Part shown: positions 1 through 7,635 of the stretch, in pieces
Position numbering within the stretch: the first letter of the stretch is position 1
Layout of the letters: the number at the start of each line of letters is the position of its first letter
Assembly: GCF_001612845.1 (NCBI RefSeq)
Contig: NZ_BDBF01000056.1
Coordinates: forward strand, 1 to 52,248
DNA from: Nocardia elegans NBRC 108235
GTDB lineage: Bacteria; Actinomycetota; Actinomycetes; Mycobacteriales; Mycobacteriaceae
DNA: 52,248 nucleotides
Reading direction: 5' to 3'
Notes under the pieces: model-generated
What the model was told of the DNA's origin: nothing
Seen by the model: only the letters and a program-made list of their open reading frames with translations
Database searches by the model: none
Made by a program: the position numbers and the translations under genes

Positions 1-1885
1 CCCCGCGGCGCAACGCCCGCCGCGCCCGGTCGACCGCCCGCAGGACCCGCACCAGCGGCGCCACCTCGACCTCGGTGAGCCGATCGAGCAGGGTCCGATC
101 ACCGACGCCGGTGATGAGGTCGCGCAGCACGACCGCCGAAGACCGGTCGAGTTCGGAGTAGGGGGCGAGGACCTCCGGCGACTCCTCGATCGTCGACGCG
201 CCGCGCGCCGGTGGCACGGAATCGGCCTCGCCGGGCAGACTCGGCCCGGATTCGCCTGTCCGCGTAGGAGATTCGACTCCCGGCTCGCCGGCGACCAGCT
301 CCGCGTCGTCGTGGCCACCCGTGCTCGGCTCGGTCCGGGGATACCCGCGCTCGATCAGCGCGCGGCGAACGCCCCGGCGCAGGCGGCGCAGACTGATCTG
401 ATCCGCGCCGCCGAGCGGGCCCAGCAACAGATCGAGCGCGTCGTCCTCGGAGAACATCTCCGGGCGACCGCGCTCGACCACCAGCAGGGCGCGCAGCGAT
501 TGCAGCATCCACGCCGCGCCGCGCCGCCGGGCCAGTGGGGTATCCGGTTTCGGTTGCAGCACCGGCACTCCCGCGGCGGTGAGCGCGCGGCGCAGCGGGC
601 CCAGCGACAGCGGCACCGAACGCACCACGACCGCCATCCGCGACCACGGCACCTCCGCGGTGAGGTGGGCTCGCCGCAGGTGATCGGCGATCAGCGCCGC
701 CTCTTTGGCCGGGGTCGTGAGTACCCGCACCAGCGCCTGCCCGTCGACGGACGGATCGCCGAGCAGGTGGGGTCCACCGGTCCGGGCATCGAAGCGGTGC
801 TCGGTTCGCCCCGGCATGCGGGCGGCGATCCGGGCGACCGCGTCGTGGACCGCCGGCGCGCAGCGATGATCGTCGTGCAGGATGATCCGGCGTTCGGGCG
901 GGGCGTCGGGTTCGCTGACGAAGCGGGTGTCCGCGCCCCGGAAACTGAACACCGCCTGATCCGGGTCGCCGGCCACGACGGTGGTCGCCGGGCCCGATCC
1001 GATCGCGCGAATCAGTTGCGCGGCAAGCGGATCCACATGCTGAGCGTCATCGACCAAGAGGGTGCGGAGGCGTTCGCGCTCGGCGGCGAGCAGTTCGTCG
1101 TCCTCGATCAGCACGTCCAGTGCGGCGCCGACCAGTTCGGCGGCGTCCAGGGCGGGCGCGCTGGCCTCGGGGGCTTGGACGCCGACCGACCAGCGCAACA
1201 GCATCGACTGTTCGTAGCGCTGCGCGAACGATCCGGCGGCCTCCCATTCCTCACGTTCGTGCAGGCGCCCCAGCTCGATCAGATCCTCGGGCCCCAGGTC
1301 GCGCTCGGTGGCGCGCAACATCAGATCGCGCAGTTGCTCGGCGAAACCGTTGGTGCCGAGTGCGGCGTGCAGGCGCGGCGGCCACAGCACCTCACCGCCC
1401 GCCGACATGTCGGCGAGTTCGCCGCGCACCATCTCGCGCAGGACCACGTCCTGTTCGGCGCCGGTCAGCAGCCGCGGCGGCGGATTGCCCCGGGCGGCCG
1501 CGTGCGTGCGCAGGATCGCGAAGGCATAGGAGTGCACCGTGCGCACCATCGGCTCGCGGCTGGCGCCCGGCACCCCGCCGAGTTCCGGCGCGAGGGCGGT
1601 CAACTGCCGGGTGAGAGCGTTGCGAACCCGCAGCGCGGCCTGTTTGGAATGGGTGAGCACCAGCACCGATTCCGGATCCGCACCCGCGACGATGCGATCG
1701 ACGGCGAGATCGGTGAGCAGCGCGGTCTTCCCGGTGCCGGGACCACCCAGCACCTGCCAGGGCCGCCAGCCCGGGTCGGCACCCGACCCACCCGCGAACA
1801 GCGTTCGGACATCGGCACCCCATTCGCGTGGCCGGGGTGCGGTCTCACTGCGGCGCACCAGTCGCACCGAGCTATCCGATCGCAT
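1..1885 (-). CDS. adnA: AdnA-like UvrD-family DNA helicase/nuclease subunit, 3' end outside the window
   Basis: Superfamily 1 helicase motor of the AdnAB double-strand-break resection complex, which unwinds and degrades DNA ends in actinobacteria. Read leftward, the frame has a Walker A motif GGPGTGKT at about residues 47-54 and a DDAQ Walker B (motif II) at about 279-282, followed by GDPDQAVFSFRG, a helicase motif III region. The C-terminal part, where the family carries a RecB-type nuclease, lies beyond base 1, so that domain cannot be checked. ATG at 1885 is used here; an in-frame GTG at 1909 just after a GGGG run is an alternative. Assignment as AdnA rather than AdnB or UvrD rests on N-terminal organisation and on the divergent lipV-like gene next door, as in M. 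tuberculosis Rv3202c-Rv3203. Confidence 0.8.
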   Translation of the reverse strand, partial: MRSDSSVRLVRRSETAPRPREWGADVRTLFAGGSGADPGWRPWQVLGGPGTGKTALLTDLAVDRIVAGADPESVLVLTHSKQAALRVRNALTRQLTALAPELGGVPGASREPMVRTVHSYAFAILRTHAAARGNPPPRLLTGAEQDVVLREMVRGELADMSAGGEVLWPPRLHAALGTNGFAEQLRDLMLRATERDLGPEDLIELGRLHEREEWEAAGSFAQRYEQSMLLRWSVGVQAPEASAPALDAAELVGAALDVLIEDDELLAAERERLRTLLVDDAQHVDPLAAQLIRAIGSGPATTVVAGDPDQAVFSFRGADTRFVSEPDAPPERRIILHDDHRCAPAVHDAVARIAARMPGRTEHRFDARTGGPHLLGDPSVDGQALVRVLTTPAKEAALIADHLRRAHLTAEVPWSRMAVVVRSVPLSLGPLRRALTAAGVPVLQPKPDTPLARRRGAAWMLQSLRALLVVERGRPEMFSEDDALDLLLGPLGGADQISLRRLRRGVRRALIERGYPRTEPSTGGHDDAELVAGEPGVESPTRTGESGPSLPGEADSVPPARGASTIEESPEVLAPYSELDRSSAVVLRDLITGVGDRTLLDRLTEVEVAPLVRVLRAVDRARRALRRG

Positions 1886-2270
1886 CACACGCGCTATTTC
1901 AACAGACACCCCCGACAAAATTGAATTCCGTGACAGCAAACGCACCCCGTACATCCGATGTGTCCGAGCTGTGATCGGCGCCACGCCCCTCCGGGCGGTT
2001 TTCACGAATTCTCGACCTTCCCCGCCTGCGACCGATAATGCCTGGTAGAAGGCTTGTGCGTGAGGCCACACGACTGCGCCTCAGGGCCGCTGCGAATATC
2101 GGAGCCAAAATCTCACCGCCGCAGTCCTTCCCCGGCAGTTCACCCGCGCGGCCAGCCCCCGGCTATCCCCCTGCCCGATTCGCGCGAACATTCGCCTGCG
2201 CACCAACAACTTTCCGGGCCCCGGGTGTGCACCGGTCGCACCGCCCCGCCGGCGGCGGCACAATGATCGG
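1886..2270. other. Divergent intergenic region adnA / lipV-like gene
   Basis: 385 bases without a supportable gene; short frames here do not resemble proteins. A GATAAT hexamer (2034-2039) could be a rightward -10, but no convincing -35 precedes it. CACAAT at 2259-2264 lies 6 nt before the GTG of the hydrolase gene and fits a leaderless -10. Two GAATTC sites occur (1922-1927, 2006-2011). No terminator is expected because the flanking genes diverge. Confidence 0.5.
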
Positions 2271-3023
2271 GTGCCCGACGCCCATATTCATCGATTCGGC
2301 CCCGCCGACGGTCCGCTCGTCCTCGCCCTGCACGGGTTGACCGGACACGGGCGGCGGTGGAGCGCGCTGGCCGACGGGCACCTGCCCGATGTACGCGTCG
2401 TCGCTCCCGACCTGCGTGGGCACGGGCGGGCGAGTTCGCTCCCGCCGTGGACCTTCGAGCAGATCGTCGACGACCTGGTTCCGCTGCTCACCGAACCCGC
2501 AGTCGTGGTGGCGCATTCGTTCGGGGCGGCGGTCGCGATCCATCTGTCCCGTCACCGCCCCGACCTGGTCCGCGCGCTGGTCTTGCTGGATCCCGCGATC
2601 GGCCTCGATCCGGTACTGCTGCACGACATCGCCGAAGCGGGATTGGCCCGGCCCGACCACGCCGACATCGCCGAGGCGCGCCGCGACAAGCTCGAGACGG
2701 CCTGGGCCGATGTGGACCCCGGACTCCTCGAGGCCGAACTCGCCGAACACCTGGTCGGCACTCCCGAGGGCCGGGTGACGTGGCGGATGAGCCTGCCCGC
2801 CGTCACCTCCTACTGGAGTCAGCTGGCACGCGAGCTGGTCCTGCCGCCGCCGCGGATTCCGACCGTGCTGGTCCGGGCCGGCAAATCCCCGTTCGTCACC
2901 CCCGCGACCGTCGCGGCGTTCGCCACGCTGCCGCATTTCACGCTGCACGAATTCGACTGCGATCACATGGTCGCGCAGGCCCGGCCCGCCGAGACCGCCG
3001 ACGTCGTGCGGTCGGTGCTCTGA
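2271..3023 (+). CDS. lipV: Alpha/beta-hydrolase, LipV-like
   Basis: Predicted serine hydrolase of 250 aa, cytoplasmic (no signal peptide). The oxyanion region LALHGLTGHG is at residues 18-27. The nucleophile elbow is AHSFGA with Ser83, a variant of G-x-S-x-G with Ala in first position. A late DCDHM supplies the likely catalytic His. The GTG start gives MPDAHIHRFG; no Shine-Dalgarno is visible, and CACAAT 6 nt upstream suggests leaderless expression. Its stop overlaps the next ATG (TGATG), so the two genes are probably co-transcribed and translationally coupled. Position next to adnA and atl matches M. tuberculosis lipV (Rv3203). Substrate is unknown; the esterase assignment is by family only. 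Confidence 0.75.
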   Translation: MPDAHIHRFGPADGPLVLALHGLTGHGRRWSALADGHLPDVRVVAPDLRGHGRASSLPPWTFEQIVDDLVPLLTEPAVVVAHSFGAAVAIHLSRHRPDLVRALVLLDPAIGLDPVLLHDIAEAGLARPDHADIAEARRDKLETAWADVDPGLLEAELAEHLVGTPEGRVTWRMSLPAVTSYWSQLARELVLPPPRIPTVLVRAGKSPFVTPATVAAFATLPHFTLHEFDCDHMVAQARPAETADVVRSVL

Positions 3024-3322
3024 TGCCGACCACCGACGCCGAGATCGAGCGCGTGCGGGAGCTGGTCGCGGCCATTCCGCCCGGACGAGTCGCCACCTAC
3101 GGCGATATCGCGGCGGCCGCCGGGCTGTCGACCCCGCGGACCGTCGGCTGGATCATGCGCACCGACTCCGCCGATCTGCCCTGGCATCGGGTACTGCGCG
3201 CCGATGGCACTCCGGCGGCTCATCTGGTGCAGCGCCAGTTGCGCCGGCTGGCCGAGGAGGGCTGCCCGATCCGCGGCGATCGCGTCGACCTGGCCGCCGC
3301 CCGGCATCGATTCGACAACTGA
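3023..3322 (+). CDS. Alkyltransferase-like (ATL) DNA-damage protein
   Basis: 99-aa protein of the O6-alkylguanine-DNA alkyltransferase C-terminal fold (MGMT DNA-binding domain). The signature that is PCHRV in active methyltransferases reads PWHRV at residues 53-57, so the alkyl-accepting Cys is Trp54. That is the hallmark of ATL proteins, which bind O6-alkylguanine and hand the lesion to nucleotide excision repair instead of repairing it. The helix-turn-helix segment GDIAAAAGLSTPRTVGWIMR is present. Start ATG overlaps the stop of the upstream hydrolase by one base. Same order as M. tuberculosis Rv3203-Rv3204. Beyond this gene the mycobacterial gene order is interrupted until 42.8 kb. Confidence 0.88.
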   Translation: MPTTDAEIERVRELVAAIPPGRVATYGDIAAAAGLSTPRTVGWIMRTDSADLPWHRVLRADGTPAAHLVQRQLRRLAEEGCPIRGDRVDLAAARHRFDN

Positions 3323-3412
3323 CGGCATCGCGAATCCGGCCTTCGGCCTCGGTATCGACCAACGGATATCCGAATTCGCCCATTACTCCTGTTCCGCGGT
3401 TACCGTGGAGGC

Positions 3413-4150
3413 ATGACCACCCGTCTGGCGTGCGTGGTGTTCGATGCGATCCGGCCACGGAACGTGGCGCGGTTCTGGGCGGAGTTGCTCGACTGGCAGA
3501 TCACCGTGGACCGTCCGCACGCGGTCGAGGTGGCTGCTTCCGACCCGGATTCCGCTGACGTGTCGTTGATGTTCCTGCCGGCGGCCGGACCCAAGTCCGC
3601 GAAGAACCGCATCCATCTCGATGTGGTGGGTCGTTCGCTGGATCATCAACGCGTGCAGGTGGATCGGGCGCTGGCACTGGGCGCGCGGCCGATCGACATC
3701 GGGCAGGGCGCGGTGCCCTGGACGGTGCTCGCGGATCCCGAGGGCAACGAATTCTGTGTGCTCGAACCGCGCGAGGAATACGTGGATACCGGCGCGGTCG
3801 CCGCGATCGTCGTCGACACTCCGCATCCCACCCGGCTGGCCCGGTTCTGGGAGACCGCGGCCGGCTGGCCGCTGACCCACGACGAATCCCGCATGTCCGG
3901 CATTCGCTCGGCCACCGGCCAGGGTCCGTGGCTGGAATTCCTGCGCACCCAGGTCGCGGCCCGCGAAAGCGATCGCGTCCACCTCGATGTCGTCACCTAC
4001 TCCACCGGCGATCCCGCCGACGAGGTCGCCCGGCTCACCGCCGCCGGCGCGGTCCCCTGCCAGGGCGCCGCGGTGCATCCGCCGGCGCAGGCGATGCTGA
4101 CCGATCCGGAGACGAACCGCTTCCGGTTGCTTCGTGCGCCCTGCGATTGA
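3413..4150 (+). CDS. Two-domain VOC (glyoxalase-like) protein
   Basis: 245-aa protein made of two tandem glyoxalase/bleomycin-resistance-like halves (about 1-120 and 127-245). Each half has the patterns RFWxELLxW / RFWETAAGW, a central xRIHLDVV / DRVHLDVV, and a closing TVLADPEGNEF / AMLTDPETNRF. This resembles the Glyoxalase_6 type widespread in actinobacteria. The His-Leu-Asp element and the Glu near each end are candidate metal ligands, but no substrate can be assigned. ATG at 3413 has GTGGAGG just upstream; TACCGT at 3401-3406, 6 nt before the ATG, would also fit a leaderless promoter. Confidence 0.75.
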   Translation: MTTRLACVVFDAIRPRNVARFWAELLDWQITVDRPHAVEVAASDPDSADVSLMFLPAAGPKSAKNRIHLDVVGRSLDHQRVQVDRALALGARPIDIGQGAVPWTVLADPEGNEFCVLEPREEYVDTGAVAAIVVDTPHPTRLARFWETAAGWPLTHDESRMSGIRSATGQGPWLEFLRTQVAARESDRVHLDVVTYSTGDPADEVARLTAAGAVPCQGAAVHPPAQAMLTDPETNRFRLLRAPCD

Positions 4151-4214
4151 CGCGGCGGCGGCAGACGACGGGCGTGCGCCCGTCCGCGCCGTTCGCCGTC
4201 CGATGTGGGCGGAT

Positions 4215-4256
4215 TACCATCAATCCATGATCAACCTGCCGGGTGAGCCGCTGTGA
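4215..4256 (+). promoter_or_regulatory. Leaderless-type -10 box and 9-codon upstream ORF before mobA-moeA
   Basis: TACCAT (4215-4220) is followed 6 nt later by ATG at 4227. That ATG opens a nine-codon frame reading MINLPGEPL, whose TGA (4254-4256) overlaps the GTG start of mobA-moeA (4253) in a GTGA junction. GGGTGAG at 4241-4247 inside the small frame is a plausible ribosome site for the GTG. The arrangement suggests a leaderless transcript with a short leader peptide coupled to the downstream gene. Functional status is inferred. Confidence 0.4.
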
Positions 4257-5986
4257 CGACTGTCGACGCGATCGTGCTGGCCGGTGGGCGGGCGACCCGG
4301 ATGGGCGGGGTGGACAAACCCGCGATCGCGGTCGGCGGGCGGGCGATGCTCACCGTGGCGCTGGACGCGGTCGCCGACTGCGTGCGCACGGTAGTGGTCG
4401 GCCCGCATCGGCCCGAACTGGCACCCGAGATCCGGCAGGTGCAGGAGGTACCGGCCGGAGCGGGCCCGGTCGCGGCCGTCGCCTGCGCGGTGCGCGCCCT
4501 CGAGGAATGTGATTTCCCGGCCGATCTGGTCGTGGTCCTGGCCGCCGACCTGCCGTTTCTCACCGCCGCCGCGATCGGCGAATTGATCGGGCACGCAACG
4601 ACTTCCGATGCCGACGCGGTATTCGCGACCGACGAATCCGGCCGACCGCAATATCTGGTCGGGGTGTGGCGGCGAGCGGCGCTGCTCTCGGCACTGCGGC
4701 AACTGGATTCGGTGACCAATCAGCCGATGAAGGCGCTGGTTCCGGTCGACACCCTGATGGTGCCGCTGTCCGGTATCGCCGATTGCGACACGCCCGGACA
4801 GGTGCGCGCGGCCCAGGCCGCCGCACCGGCGTTGCCCTTGGCGCAGGCACGCGACATCCTGCGCACCGGTATCACGCGGCTGCCGGTGCACGAGGCCCGG
4901 CCGGCCGCGGTGCGGGGTGCGGCGCTGGCGGCCCCGCTGCGTGCCGCCTCGGCGCTGCCCCGCTTCGATGTGTCGGCGATGGACGGCTACGCGGTGGCCG
5001 GCGCGGAACCGTGGCGGCTGCGTCACGACGTCGGCTTCGCCGGCGGTGAGCGACCGGTGGGCCTGCTCGCCGGTGAGGCGGTCCGCATCGCCACCGGCGC
5101 CCATGTCCCGGAGGGCACCGACACCGTGGTGCGCGACGAATTCGTCCGGCTCGACGACGGGCTGCTGCGGCGACTGCCGGAGGCGCCGATCCGCGACGAT
5201 GTGCGCCACCGCGGCGAGGACTGGCACCCCGGCGATATCGTCGCCGCCGAGGGCACCCCCGTCGACGCGGCACTGATTTCCGTCGCGACCGCCGCCGAGG
5301 TGGTCACCGCCCAGGTCCGCGGGCCGGTCCGCGCGCGAATCGTCATGACCGGCGACGAGATTCGCAGCGAAGGTCCGCTGCACAGCGGCCAGACCCGCGA
5401 TTCGGTCGGCCCCGTCTTCCCGGAGTTGTTGTCCTGGCACGGAATCGAATCGTCGGACCGGGTGCATCTGCGCGATACGCCGAACGGCTTCGACGATGTG
5501 CTCTCCGATACGACCGACGACCATCTTCTGGTCGTGGTCGGTGCGACCGGCGGCGGCGCGGCCGACCAGCTGCGCGGCGCACTGGATCGGGCCGGGGCGC
5601 GAATCCTGGTGCACCGCTTGCGGATGCGGCCGGGAGGATCGACCGTGGTCGCGGAGATGCCCGCGGGCCCTGTGGTTCTCGGTCTGCCCGGCAACCCGTA
5701 CGCGGCGGTGGCGACGCTGTGGGCGCTCGCCCCGGCCATCGTCTCCGGTCTCACCGGGCGCACACCGGCGCGGGTGCGCACCGGAGTTCTCCTGAATGCG
5801 GGACAGGTCTCCGGCCCGGTGCCGCGGGTCCTGCCGGCGCGCGCGGCCGACGAGGGTGGCTGGGTCGCCGACGGACATGTCCGCACCGCCCATCTGGCCG
5901 GGCTGCTCGATCGTGACGCACTGGTCGTCGTCCCCGCCGGCGCCACCGACGGCGAGCCGGTCGAATATCTGCCGCTGCCGGGCTGA
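4253..5986 (+). CDS. MobA-MoeA fusion, molybdenum cofactor biosynthesis
   Basis: 577-aa fusion of two molybdenum-cofactor enzymes. Residues 1-190 form a MobA-type nucleotidyltransferase (LAGGRATRMGG with Lys22-Pro23, AADLP at 97-101), which attaches GMP to molybdopterin for bis-MGD. Residues about 195-577 form MoeA, which inserts molybdate: SAMDGYAV 241-248, VRIATGAHVPEGTDTVV, GED 321-323, MTGDEI 365-370 and GLPGNP 477-482. The MoeA loop normally reading SGGVSVGxxD is GATGGGAADQL (430-440), an unusual variant. The GTG start overlaps a 9-codon ORF. It lies 1.6 kb from narGHJI, whose NarG needs Mo-bis-MGD, so the neighbours make functional sense. Confidence 0.88.
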   Translation: MTTVDAIVLAGGRATRMGGVDKPAIAVGGRAMLTVALDAVADCVRTVVVGPHRPELAPEIRQVQEVPAGAGPVAAVACAVRALEECDFPADLVVVLAADLPFLTAAAIGELIGHATTSDADAVFATDESGRPQYLVGVWRRAALLSALRQLDSVTNQPMKALVPVDTLMVPLSGIADCDTPGQVRAAQAAAPALPLAQARDILRTGITRLPVHEARPAAVRGAALAAPLRAASALPRFDVSAMDGYAVAGAEPWRLRHDVGFAGGERPVGLLAGEAVRIATGAHVPEGTDTVVRDEFVRLDDGLLRRLPEAPIRDDVRHRGEDWHPGDIVAAEGTPVDAALISVATAAEVVTAQVRGPVRARIVMTGDEIRSEGPLHSGQTRDSVGPVFPELLSWHGIESSDRVHLRDTPNGFDDVLSDTTDDHLLVVVGATGGGAADQLRGALDRAGARILVHRLRMRPGGSTVVAEMPAGPVVLGLPGNPYAAVATLWALAPAIVSGLTGRTPARVRTGVLLNAGQVSGPVPRVLPARAADEGGWVADGHVRTAHLAGLLDRDALVVVPAGATDGEPVEYLPLPG

Positions 5987-6041
5987 GGGAGAGGCGCGGC
6001 AACTACCGCGTCGATCCGGCCGGCTCGCCGGTGGCCCCGGG

Positions 6042-7199
6042 CTATGCCGGGTAGTCGGTGGCCGGCCCGAAAGTGCCGTCCCCGTTGCCATCACGCAGGG
6101 TGATGTTGCCCGTGAGGGTGTTGCCGATGACCACGTCGAGTTTTCCGTCACCGTTGAAGTCGGCGAGTGCCGGAGTGGACAGCGGTACCAGACCGCCGGA
6201 GGGGTAGACGGCTGCCGGCGGGTCGAAGGTGCCGTCGCCGTGGCCGTGCAGGACGGCGATGCTCGAGGTACCGCCGTTGGCTACCACCAGGTCGGGTTCG
6301 CCGTCGCCGTCGACGTCGGCGACGTCGAAGCACTGCGGCAGCAGTCCACCGGTCGGGTAGGCGACGGCCGGCGAGAACGTGCCGTCGCCCCGGTTCGTAA
6401 GGACCGAGACGGTCGCGTTGGCGAGGTTGGAGAACAAGATATCCGGCTTGCCGTCACCGGTGACATCGCGCGCCATCCCGTACCACGCGGTCGCTGCCCC
6501 CGAATCGAAAGTGATGGGCGCAGCGAAGGTTCCGTCCCCGTGGCCTCGGTAGATCTGGATCGTGCTGTTGACGTAGTTGCCGCGGAGCAGGTCGAGGTTG
6601 CCGTCACCATCGAAATCGGCGACATCGGCCGAACCGGATCCGACACCGCCGGCGGTGGATATCGTCACCGTGGGCTGAAAGGTGCCGTCGCCGCGGCCGC
6701 GCAGCAGCGACCACGACGGCGCCTGGTTCGAGGTCGCGATATCGAGGTTTCCGTCGTGATCGAAATCGGCGGCGACCAAGGCACCCGGCGCGAAGTCGGT
6801 GGCGTAGTTCACCGCGGCCGCGAAGGTGCCGTCACCGTGGCCCAGCAGGATGGAGACGTCGCTCGAGGCGAAGTTCGTGACGGCCAGGTCCAGCGTGCCG
6901 TCATGGTCGAAGTCGGTGATGGCGACGTAGTCGGCTTGACCGCCGGTGGCATAGTGCACGGCCGGCCGCAGGCCACCTCCGGGCTCACCCAGGAAGACCG
7001 AGACACCCCCGCCGAGAAGGTAGTCACTGAAGACGACATCGGGCACACCGTCACCGTTGATATCGGCGATCGCCGGTACCGCCGGCCCCATGAGATTGGG
7101 CGGCACCGGATCCGCTTGCGCCACGGTAACTGAGACCACCGCGTGAGCGGCGAGTGCCAGTGGCGCGAGAACGCCGGCAACGGTGATAGAGCGCGACAT
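6042..7199 (-). CDS. Secreted seven-repeat FG-GAP/VCBS beta-propeller protein
   Basis: 385 aa with an N-terminal signal peptide ending near AQA-DP (about residue 30). Seven calcium-binding loops of the D-x-[DN]-x-D-G-x-x-D type follow (DINGDGVPD, DFDHDGTLD, DFDHDGNLD, DFDGDGNLD, DVTGDGKPD, DVDGDGEPD, DFNGDGKLD), alternating with GDGTF elements about 50 residues apart. This is the FG-GAP/VCBS integrin-alpha-like repeat and predicts a seven-bladed propeller. There is no membrane anchor, LPXTG motif or catalytic domain, so the product is probably released or held in the envelope through binding. AGGAGA 4 nt before the ATG supports the start. It converges on mobA-moeA and diverges from narG. Function unknown. 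Confidence 0.8.
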   Translation of the reverse strand: MSRSITVAGVLAPLALAAHAVVSVTVAQADPVPPNLMGPAVPAIADINGDGVPDVVFSDYLLGGGVSVFLGEPGGGLRPAVHYATGGQADYVAITDFDHDGTLDLAVTNFASSDVSILLGHGDGTFAAAVNYATDFAPGALVAADFDHDGNLDIATSNQAPSWSLLRGRGDGTFQPTVTISTAGGVGSGSADVADFDGDGNLDLLRGNYVNSTIQIYRGHGDGTFAAPITFDSGAATAWYGMARDVTGDGKPDILFSNLANATVSVLTNRGDGTFSPAVAYPTGGLLPQCFDVADVDGDGEPDLVVANGGTSSIAVLHGHGDGTFDPPAAVYPSGGLVPLSTPALADFNGDGKLDVVIGNTLTGNITLRDGNGDGTFGPATDYPA

Positions 7200-7635
7200 C
7201 GGTTCTCCTGCTGTTGGATTTCGGGGGCAGCCTATGGCCTTCCCGCCAGTGGCGGCATCGCTGCGGCTATCCCCATCCGGTAGCGGTAATCGCCGTCACT
7301 TTCGCGTGCGCGCCCTATCCTTTCGACTCGATCCGACGCCTCGACAATGTGTTAACAAATGTAAAACGCCCGCGAAGCGCCGGTTTCCAAAGCATCACCG
7401 GGGGCATCGACAGCGGCTCTCCACCGAGGGGCCGGCGCCGTGAGAATCGGCATCGCCGCAGGTCGGAACCGAATCACCCCGTGGGATCGGCAATTGCCCA
7501 GTGACCGGGACGTTTCCCCCACCTCACAGCTCACCGGTGACCCGCGCGCGGTGTGAGCGGATCGTTTTGCCGCCCCCGCGAGCGTCCTTACTCTCGGTCT
7601 GGTCAGCCCGGTTCATTTGTCTCGATGGGGGCGTT
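7200..7635. other. Intergenic region upstream of narG
   Basis: 436 bases without a supported gene. It must carry the narGHJI promoter. One candidate is TTGCCG (7567-7572), 16 nt, TACTCT (7589-7594), about 40 bp before the proposed GTG. An AT-rich patch around 7347-7366 contains the palindrome TGTTAACA. Nearer the gene are CACCGGTG and a CTCACA/TGTGAG pair. I could not match any of these to a known nitrate, oxygen or nitrogen regulator with confidence. Confidence 0.4.

Noticed and set aside
4220..6151. A 643-codon minus-strand frame
   Set aside because: It is antisense to mobA-moeA; no recognisable domain.
7347..7366. A GlnR-like half-site pair (GTTAAC, GTAAAAC) upstream of narG
   Set aside because: Spacing and half-sites do not match GTnAC-n6-GAAAC, unlike the box before narK.
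7508..7523. A DosR-like motif (GGGACGTTTCCC) upstream of narG
   Set aside because: It only loosely fits the DosR consensus (the inner ACT/AGT pairs are missing), so hypoxic control was not claimed.
7501..7635. An earlier start for NarG at 7501
   Set aside because: It adds 45 residues without family similarity and overlaps the region that should hold the promoter; no ribosome site precedes 7501.
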